6,017 bases of DNA, from the NCBI GenBank assembly GCA_938023895.1, contig CALJDH010000116.1, positions 1 to 6,017 of the forward strand, written 5' to 3'. The notes under the pieces were generated by a model that saw only the letters and a program-made list of their open reading frames with translations, ran no database searches and was not told the DNA's origin. How positions within the stretch are numbered: the stretch's first letter is position 1; each line of letters opens with the position of its first letter. This document shows positions 1 to 4,408 of the stretch, in pieces. A program made the position numbers and the translations under genes. The DNA is from an uncultured Aliiroseovarius sp. GTDB taxonomy: Bacteria > Pseudomonadota > Alphaproteobacteria > Rhodobacterales > Rhodobacteraceae.

Positions 1-1
1 C

Positions 2-922
2 CACGGCACCGTGACGATCGTCATTGATCATGAACCTTACGAGATCACGACCTATCGCAAAGATGTCCAGACTGACGGGCGTCGTGCGGTCGTGGCGTTC
101 TCGGACCGGATCGAGGATGACGCGCACCGCCGCGATTTCACGATGAACGCGCTGTATGCCGATCCAACTGGCCAGATTCTGGACCCGCTGGGTGGGCTTC
201 CAGACCTTCAGGCGCGCCGGGTGCGGTTCATTGATGATGCGGGCGAACGGATCCGCGAAGATTATCTTCGCACGCTGCGGTTCTTCCGGTTTCATGCCTG
301 GTATGGTGATGAAACTGCAGGCATTGATCCAGACGGTTTGGCAGCCTGCGCTGCGAATTTGGCTGGATTAGAGACACTTTCGAAGGAACGTGTCGGGTTG
401 GAGATGCTGAAAATCCTCTCCGCGCCTGATCCTGCCCCAGCGATGTCAGCGATGGCGCAATCCGGCGTTCTGGCACGGATTTTGCCGGGTGCGGATGCGT
501 CGAAGCTGGCTGTTCTGGTGCATCTTGAAGCCGATTTGACCGCAGACCCGTTGCGACGTCTGGCGCTTCTGGGCGGGCAGGGTGTGGCAAAGGCGCTGCG
601 CCTGTCAAAGAAGCAGGCGAAGCAGCTTGAGGGCTTGCGCGATGGGATGGGATCGACCGCCGACGCCGGCGAACTGGCCTTCCGAATGGGCCCAGATCAG
701 GCGCGCAGTATCGCGCTTCTGCGCGCTGTGATGTTCGAAACGCCGCTGCCCAACGGTCTGGACGCCCAGATCAACGCTGGCACTGCGGCGAAGTTCCCCA
801 TCAAGCCTGTCGACCTGATGCCTGACCTTTCCGGGCCTGCGCTGGGCGAGAAACTGCGCGAACTCGAAACCCGCTGGATCGCGTCGGGCTTCACCCTGAC
901 GCGCGAGGAGCTGTTGAAATGA
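2..922 (+). CDS. cca: CCA tRNA nucleotidyltransferase, C-terminal part (5' end outside window)
   Basis: This enzyme adds or repairs the 3'-terminal CCA of tRNAs in the cytoplasm, using CTP and ATP without a nucleic-acid template. The reading frame is open from the left edge (first codons read H-G-T-V), so the visible 306 residues lack the N-terminal GGxxRD nucleotide-binding loop and the metal-binding DxD; about 70-80 residues are probably missing, judging from family length. Visible class II signatures are an EITTYRKDVQTDGRR segment (about nt 41-85), the RRDFTMNAL motif (128-154), a DPLGGLPDLQARRVRFI stretch (about 182-232), RIREDYLRTLRFFRFHA (248-298), and an LSKERVGLEMLKIL segment typical of the RNA-binding helical domain (about 377-418). 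The C-terminal third is less conserved. Its TGA overlaps the ATG of the next gene, so the two are probably co-transcribed and translationally coupled. The family call is secure; absence of the N-terminus is only an edge effect. Confidence 0.93.
   Translation, partial: HGTVTIVIDHEPYEITTYRKDVQTDGRRAVVAFSDRIEDDAHRRDFTMNALYADPTGQILDPLGGLPDLQARRVRFIDDAGERIREDYLRTLRFFRFHAWYGDETAGIDPDGLAACAANLAGLETLSKERVGLEMLKILSAPDPAPAMSAMAQSGVLARILPGADASKLAVLVHLEADLTADPLRRLALLGGQGVAKALRLSKKQAKQLEGLRDGMGSTADAGELAFRMGPDQARSIALLRAVMFETPLPNGLDAQINAGTAAKFPIKPVDLMPDLSGPALGEKLRELETRWIASGFTLTREELLK
905..910 (+). promoter_or_regulatory. Shine-Dalgarno for the RNA methyltransferase gene
   Basis: GAGGAG lies 8 bases before the ATG at 919, inside the last codons of cca. 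It fixes 919 as the start and shows that the downstream gene has its own strong ribosome site despite the ATGA overlap. Confidence 0.75.
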
Positions 923-2142
923 GCGACGTGACCCACACCATCACCCGTCTGGGTCATCTGGGCGATGGGATCGCCGACGGACCGATCTTTGCGGCCCGAA
1001 CTCTGCCGGGTGAAGTCGTGCGCGGGGACGTCGACGGTGACCGGATCGAGACGCCGAAGATCGTCACGCCCTCGTCCGATCGGGTCAAACCGGCTTGCCC
1101 GCATTACAACGCCTGCGGGGGATGCTCGTTGATGCATGCCTCGGATGACTTCGTGGCGGGATGGAAGACCGAGATTGTCCGAACAGCGCTAAATTCCCAC
1201 GGATTAGAGACTGATTTCAGACCAATCCATACCTCGCCAGCGCGCTCAAGACGCCGGGCTGTGCTGTCTGCGCGACGGGGCAAGAAGGCGCCGATTGTTG
1301 GCTTTCATGGTCGCCGCTCGGGCACGATTACCGAGATTTCGGACTGTCATCTGATCCATCCCGAGATCCTGCAGGCTCTGCCCGCGCTGGGTGAGCTGAC
1401 TGTGATTGGTGGCTCGCGCAAGGGCGAGCTGTCGATTAACGCGACGGTCTCGGACGTGGGGCTGGATGTCTCGGTGACGGGCGGCAAACCGCTGGATCGC
1501 GCACTTGAGTCCCAGTTGGGGCAGGCCGTACATCGCTTCGGTTTCGCGCGCCTGTCATGGGAGGGCGAAGTGATCGCGATGGAAACCCCGCCGGCGCAAA
1601 GCTTTGGGCCCGCCGCCGTGACGCCCCCACCCGGCGCGTTCCTGCAAGCCACCCGCGAGGGCGAAGCTGCGCTTCTGGCTGCCGTGCGCGACGCGGTTGG
1701 CGACGCCGATCACATCGTTGACCTGTTTGCGGGCTGCGGCACCTTCGCGCTGCCCTTAGCCGAAAACGCCGTGGTCCACGCGGTCGAGGGCGAAGGCAGT
1801 ATGCTGAAAGCGCTGGATGCCGGCTGGCGTCATGCGCAGGGTCTGCACAAGGTCACCACCGAAACGCGCGATTTGTTCCGCAATCCACTTTACGCCGAGG
1901 ACCTGACCCGCTTTGACGCCGCCGTCATTGACCCCCCGCGCGCCGGAGCCGAGGCGCAGATCGAACAGATTGCGGCGTCGGACCTGTCAGTTGTGGCAAT
2001 GGTGTCATGTAACGCGATCAGTTTTGCGCGAGATGCCAAAATTTTGCTTGATGCAGGGTTTGAAATGGAGTGGTTACAGGTCGTAGATCAGTTCCGCTGG
2101 TCCACACATACCGAGCAGGTGGCCAGTTTCCGGCGCAAATAA
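919..2142 (+). CDS. Class I SAM-dependent RNA (uracil-5-)-methyltransferase, RlmC/RlmD type with Fe-S cluster
   Basis: Family members transfer a methyl group from SAM to C5 of a uridine; E. coli RlmD does so at U1939 of 23S rRNA. The 407 residues read, in order: a TRAM-like N-terminus (about 1-55); a cluster-binding set Cys60-x5-Cys66-x2-Cys69 with the fourth ligand Cys143; a GAFLQA motif (239-244); SAM motif I DLFAGCGTF (268-276); the DPPRAG motif (338-343); the nucleophile Cys364 in VSCNAISFARD; and a C-terminal DQFRWSTHTEQVA with the probable general base Glu399. The four cysteines argue against TrmA, which lacks the cluster. Length is slightly below E. coli RlmD (about 430). Oddity: the usual SCNP reads SCNA here. 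The start is supported by GAGGAG 8 bases upstream and the ATGA overlap with cca. Which uridine it modifies cannot be told from sequence, so no symbol is assigned. Confidence 0.9.
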   Translation: MSDVTHTITRLGHLGDGIADGPIFAARTLPGEVVRGDVDGDRIETPKIVTPSSDRVKPACPHYNACGGCSLMHASDDFVAGWKTEIVRTALNSHGLETDFRPIHTSPARSRRRAVLSARRGKKAPIVGFHGRRSGTITEISDCHLIHPEILQALPALGELTVIGGSRKGELSINATVSDVGLDVSVTGGKPLDRALESQLGQAVHRFGFARLSWEGEVIAMETPPAQSFGPAAVTPPPGAFLQATREGEAALLAAVRDAVGDADHIVDLFAGCGTFALPLAENAVVHAVEGEGSMLKALDAGWRHAQGLHKVTTETRDLFRNPLYAEDLTRFDAAVIDPPRAGAEAQIEQIAASDLSVVAMVSCNAISFARDAKILLDAGFEMEWLQVVDQFRWSTHTEQVASFRRK

Positions 2143-2175
2143 GTCGGACCTGCCCAACAAAACAACGGGTGCCCC

Positions 2176-2670
2176 ATGAGGATCGTCGTCGCAATCGCAG
2201 CTGTGCTTGCCCTTCTTTTCACCGCGTCTTGCGGCGAAAAGATTACCCGTTATGACGGGCCAGAAGTCACGCGGATCGTTGTAAACAAGGGCGCCCGGAA
2301 GATGTATCTTCTGCACGGAACCAAAATTCTGAAGCGCTATAATATCGACCTTGGCTTTGCCCCCAATGGGCACAAGCAGTTCGAAGGTGACGGCAAGACG
2401 CCCGAGGGGCGCTATGTCATCGATCGCCGAAATCCCAACAGCGCCTTCTATCTGTCGATCGGTATTTCGTACCCCAACCGGAAAGACGTGGCGTATGCCC
2501 GCGCGCGCGGAAAGCCGCCGGGTGGCGAGATCTTCATCCACGGTGGTCCGCGCCCCACGGACCGGAATGGTCCGGATTGGACGGCGGGGTGTATCTCGGT
2601 CACGAACCGAGAGATGCGCGAGATTTATACGATGGTGCGGCTGGGAACGGTCATCGACATCCATCCCTAA
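2176..2670 (+). CDS. YkuD-domain L,D-transpeptidase family lipoprotein (YafK/DpaA-like features)
   Basis: The 164-residue protein begins with a short hydrophobic signal (residues 3-15) and a lipobox-like F-T-A-S-Cys19, so it is probably a lipoprotein acting in the periplasm. Thr at -3 is less usual than Leu. The YkuD domain fills about 31-163. The catalytic signature is His122 in FIHGG and Cys139 in TAGCISVTN. The GDGKTPEGRY (71-80) and RNPNSAFYLSIGISYPN (85-101) segments resemble the YafK/ErfK-type subgroup. Family enzymes form 3-3 peptidoglycan crosslinks or attach proteins to peptidoglycan; E. coli YafK (DpaA/LdtF) instead detaches Braun lipoprotein. Which activity applies here is unknown. 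The gene starts 33 bases after the methyltransferase stop with no clear Shine-Dalgarno, and it is followed at once by a terminator, so it is probably the last gene of the cca-methyltransferase transcript. Domain call strong, subgroup tentative. Confidence 0.88.
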   Translation: MRIVVAIAAVLALLFTASCGEKITRYDGPEVTRIVVNKGARKMYLLHGTKILKRYNIDLGFAPNGHKQFEGDGKTPEGRYVIDRRNPNSAFYLSIGISYPNRKDVAYARARGKPPGGEIFIHGGPRPTDRNGPDWTAGCISVTNREMREIYTMVRLGTVIDIHP

Positions 2671-2673
2671 GAT

Positions 2674-2701
2674 AAAGCCCGCCGGATTAGGCGGGCTTTT
2701 T
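2674..2701 (+). terminator. Rho-independent terminator after the L,D-transpeptidase lipoprotein gene
   Basis: AAAGCCCGCC (2674-2683) pairs perfectly with GGCGGGCTTT (2690-2699) around a 6-base GGATTA loop, followed by five T's on the + strand (2697-2701). It begins 3 bases after the stop codon. On the - strand the T-run is only three bases before an A, so termination of the convergent CAP gene (stop 18 bases away) may be weaker, though the hairpin is in the right place to serve both. Confidence 0.9.
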
Positions 2702-2718
2702 GGTTGTATCGGAGTGGC

Positions 2719-3213
2719 TTAGGCGCCGGTTTCCAGAACCCACCAGATCTTGCCATTGGCTTCCTGATGCCAAGAGAAGCCCAAATTACGGGCGCGCGGA
2801 TCCATGATGATACGACGCGTATCGGGGTTTGCCATCCATGCTGACAGGGTGGTCAACTCGCTCTCGAATGTCTCGGAAATCGTCTCGCCCAGATAAAGCC
2901 CTGGGTATCCCACGCGATTGGCGCGATCCAGCGGCGACGAGCCATCCGATCCGAAATGCCACGGGCGGTTCTGAACGGCCATATCCTGCGCATGGGTCTT
3001 GGCAGCGGCGTTCAGCTGGCTGTTCAGCTGTAGGGGCACCGCGCCTGCTGCTGCGCGCAGTTCGTTCACGGAATCCAGCATTCGGTACTGGATGCGTGAC
3101 GTTTGCGAGGAAGAAATCCGGTACACGCGGGTACCGTCCCCGATGTTGCCAGTGCTGGTCGTACAAGCTGTCAGAGCTGTTGCTGCGGCCAAAGCCAACA
3201 AAATCGCGCGCAT
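2719..3213 (-). CDS. CAP/SCP-domain lipoprotein
   Basis: From the chosen ATG (3213) the protein has 164 residues. A signal peptide MRAILLALAAATALTAC carries a canonical lipobox L-T-A-Cys17, so it should be lipidated and periplasm-facing. The CAP domain occupies about 45-164: LDSVNELRAAAG, an LNAAAKTHAQDM helix, WHFGSDGSSP with His86, DRANRVGYPG, and LGETIS with Glu110, ending IWWVLETGA. Where most bacterial CAP proteins have W-M-x-S/N-P-G-His-R, this one reads W-M-A-N-P-D-Thr-R, so the second cavity histidine is missing. Bacterial CAP proteins have no single agreed role; ligand binding or cell-wall association are proposed. Start choice: ATG 3213 has GAGAG 5 bases upstream; ATG 3225 (four residues longer) is possible; GTG 3261 is unlikely because the signal peptide would be buried and the best -10 box lies inside that extension. 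It lies between two L,D-transpeptidase genes, convergent with one and divergent from the other. Confidence 0.85.
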   Translation of the reverse strand: MRAILLALAAATALTACTTSTGNIGDGTRVYRISSSQTSRIQYRMLDSVNELRAAAGAVPLQLNSQLNAAAKTHAQDMAVQNRPWHFGSDGSSPLDRANRVGYPGLYLGETISETFESELTTLSAWMANPDTRRIIMDPRARNLGFSWHQEANGKIWWVLETGA

Positions 3214-3250
3214 GGGGACTCTCATCAAAATAATCTTGTTCAGGCGCTTC

Positions 3251-3277
3251 ACTATAGACACTATGAAACGAATTCAA
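3251..3277 (-). promoter_or_regulatory. Weak promoter candidate for the CAP lipoprotein gene
   Basis: On the - strand TTGAAT (complement of 3272-3277) and TATAGT (complement of 3251-3256) are separated by 15 bases. The -10 matches the sigma-70 consensus at five of six positions, but the spacer is short. A start near 3244 would give a leader of about 20-30 bases to the ATG at 3225 or 3213. Confidence 0.35.
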
Positions 3278-3286
3278 ACAACGGGT

Positions 3287-3308
3287 GCGTGATGTTGCCG
3301 ATTCACGC
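3287..3308. repeat. Short dyad in the divergent intergenic region
   Basis: GCGTGA (3287-3292) and TCACGC (3303-3308) form a perfect 6-base inverted repeat with a 10-base spacer, between the two divergent promoter candidates. The geometry would suit a dimeric regulator, but a dyad this short can easily arise by chance in a region of this size. Confidence 0.3.
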
Positions 3309-3317
3309 CGGTTTGAT

Positions 3318-3346
3318 TTGCGACTGATGCTGTCGCGCAATATAGG
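3318..3346 (+). promoter_or_regulatory. Promoter candidate for the Tat-exported L,D-transpeptidase, overlapping an imperfect dyad
   Basis: TTGCGA (3318-3323) and TATAGG (3341-3346) are 17 bases apart, each matching the sigma-70 consensus at four of six positions. An imperfect inverted repeat, TTGCGAC (3318-3324) against GTCGCGCAA (3332-3340) with a 7-base loop and a two-base bulge, covers the -35 box and the spacer, a position where a bound repressor would block polymerase. Both are pattern matches only. Confidence 0.4.
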
Positions 3347-3371
3347 GTACGTTGAGAAAAGTTAGTTCATT

Positions 3372-3375
3372 GGAG
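3372..3375 (+). promoter_or_regulatory. Shine-Dalgarno for the Tat-exported L,D-transpeptidase
   Basis: GGAG sits 7 bases before the ATG at 3383 and supports that start, which also places the twin arginines at residues 11-12 as expected for a Tat signal. Confidence 0.65.
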
Positions 3376-3382
3376 TGGCAAT

Positions 3383-3985
3383 ATGAGTGACACCCCCAAA
3401 ACACAGATTGGCCGTCGTACATTTTTGACAGGTGTAGCCGCCGCTGCGGGCGGTGTGGCGTCGCCTGCGATTGCGCAGTTTGACAACTCGACTGCGGTGG
3501 AACGCGACCTGACTGAAGTGGTGAAGCGCAATATTTCCAGCTTCCGCACCTTGGATTGGCAGCCCTATTTCAGCAACACCAAGAACGGTGTGATCCTGGT
3601 GGATATCAGTTCGCGCGTGCTGCACTACTGGTCCGAAGACCAGTCGGTCTATCGCCTATATCCGACCTCGGTCCCGCTGAGCGAAGACCTGACCCGGCGC
3701 GGTCGTACCAGCGTGGTGCGCAAGGTCGAAGGTCCGTCTTGGGCGCCGACCCCGGCGATGCAGAAGCGGAACCCGGAATGGCCGGCCTTTGTTGGTCCCG
3801 GTCCCGACAACCCGCTGGGCACACATGCGCTGTATCTGGGCTGGAAATACTATCGCATCCACGGCACCCATGACACGCGCAAGATCGGGCGCCAGTCGTC
3901 GAACGGCTGCATTGGCCTGTATAATGAACACATTGCCGAGCTGTTCGGCTTGGTCAAAAACGGCGCGCAGGTTCTGTTGATCTGA
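3383..3985 (+). CDS. Tat-exported YkuD-domain L,D-transpeptidase
   Basis: Family enzymes remake peptidoglycan crosslinks (3-3) or attach proteins to the wall, through a catalytic cysteine, in the periplasm. The 200-residue protein starts with a twin-arginine signal: Arg11-Arg12 in GRRTFLTG, an alanine/glycine-rich core (17-26), and a likely cleavage after A-I-A31. The YkuD domain runs from about 69 to the C-terminus: a GVILVDISSRVLHYW opening, GPSWAPTPAM (117-126), GPDNPLGTHALYLGW (140-154), catalytic His160 in RIHGTHD, and Cys176 in SSNGCIGLYN. The usual GCIR reads GCIG here. Length and motif order fit the ErfK/YbiS/YcfS/YnhG group. GGAG lies 7 bases before the ATG. The gene is divergent from the CAP lipoprotein gene and ends at its own bidirectional terminator, so it is probably monocistronic. 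Tat export suggests folding before export or a habit of the lineage; that is inference. Confidence 0.92.
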   Translation: MSDTPKTQIGRRTFLTGVAAAAGGVASPAIAQFDNSTAVERDLTEVVKRNISSFRTLDWQPYFSNTKNGVILVDISSRVLHYWSEDQSVYRLYPTSVPLSEDLTRRGRTSVVRKVEGPSWAPTPAMQKRNPEWPAFVGPGPDNPLGTHALYLGWKYYRIHGTHDTRKIGRQSSNGCIGLYNEHIAELFGLVKNGAQVLLI

Positions 3986-4007
3986 TCGCAGCACACCTTA
4001 GAAACAA

Positions 4008-4034
4008 AAAAGCCCCGCAGTTTGCGGGGCTTTT
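4008..4034. terminator. Bidirectional Rho-independent terminator between the L,D-transpeptidase gene and trxA
   Basis: AAAAGCCCCGCA (4008-4019) pairs with TGCGGGGCTTTT (4023-4034) around a 3-base loop. On the + strand the stem runs into TTTTCTTTT; on the - strand it runs into a run of six T's (complement of 4006-4011). It lies 22 bases past the transpeptidase stop and about 20 bases past the trxA stop, so it can serve both convergent genes. Confidence 0.92.
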
Positions 4035-4054
4035 CTTTTGGCTGAGGGCCGGGA

Positions 4055-4375
4055 TCAGACGCTTTCGTCGATCCAGCTTTGCAGGGCTGCTTTCGGAGCA
4101 GCGCCTACTTTGTTCGAGATCACCTGACCGTCTTTGAACATGAACAGCGCCGGAATACCGCGTACGCCCATCTGAGCTGGCGAATTCGGGTTCTCGTCCA
4201 CGTTTACCTTCACGATTTTGACCTTGCCTTCGTATTCGGCCGACAGCTCTTCCAGAGCCGGTCCGATCTGTTTGCAAGGGCCACACCATTCGGCCCAGAA
4301 ATCTACAACAACGGGGACATCCGCGTTACGGACTTCTTCGTCAAAGGTGGCATCGGTGACAGCGACGGTTGCCAT
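4055..4375 (-). CDS. trxA: Thioredoxin
   Basis: A small cytoplasmic dithiol oxidoreductase, reduced by thioredoxin reductase with NADPH, which supplies electrons to ribonucleotide reductase, methionine sulfoxide reductases and other targets. The 106 residues cover one complete thioredoxin fold: a [11 protein letters not shown] segment with redox cysteines Cys31 and Cys34, the buried Asp25, the cis-proline Pro75 in RGIPALF, and a FKDGQ turn (80-84). Length matches E. coli TrxA (about 108) and there is no signal peptide, so it is the cytoplasmic type. AGGAG lies 7 bases before the ATG. The gene starts 33 bases after the addA stop on the same strand, so at least part of its transcription probably comes through addA; I see no convincing separate promoter in the gap. 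A bidirectional terminator follows it. Confidence 0.97.
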   Translation of the reverse strand: MATVAVTDATFDEEVRNADVPVVVDFWAEWCGPCKQIGPALEELSAEYEGKVKIVKVNVDENPNSPAQMGVRGIPALFMFKDGQVISNKVGAAPKAALQSWIDESV

Positions 4376-4382
4376 GTGTGTT

Positions 4383-4387
4383 CTCCT
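4383..4387 (-). promoter_or_regulatory. Shine-Dalgarno for trxA
   Basis: The complement reads AGGAG, 7 bases before the trxA ATG at 4375, in the short gap after addA. It is the clearest ribosome site in the window and fits a highly translated gene. Confidence 0.8.
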
Positions 4388-4408
4388 AAAAATTTGGTTG
4401 GTCAGAAC

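Noticed and set aside
11..13. GTG at 11 as the true start of cca
   Set aside because: The frame is open to the left edge with family-like H-G-T-V residues, and the essential N-terminal nucleotide-binding motifs must lie further upstream.
697..1137. 146-codon open frame on the - strand across the cca-methyltransferase junction
   Set aside because: Shadow of two real genes, no domain, and it ignores the ATGA junction.
2074..2664. 196-codon open frame on the - strand opposite the lipoprotein L,D-transpeptidase
   Set aside because: It is antisense to a gene with clear YkuD motifs, its translation shows no recognisable domain, and it spans the end of the methyltransferase gene. Long antisense frames are expected in GC-rich coding DNA.
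3226..3261. GTG at 3261 as the start of the CAP lipoprotein
   Set aside because: It would put 16 extra residues, including several charged ones, ahead of a complete lipoprotein signal, and the best -10 box lies within this stretch.
3263..3327. Two tiny + strand frames (9 and 11 codons) overlapping as TGATG in the divergent intergenic region
   Set aside because: Neither has a Shine-Dalgarno, and both end upstream of the best promoter candidate for the next gene, so a leader-peptide role is not supported.
2786..3340. 184-codon open frame on the - strand overlapping the CAP gene in another frame
   Set aside because: The CAP frame has a lipobox and family motifs; this frame is arginine/serine-rich shadow sequence.
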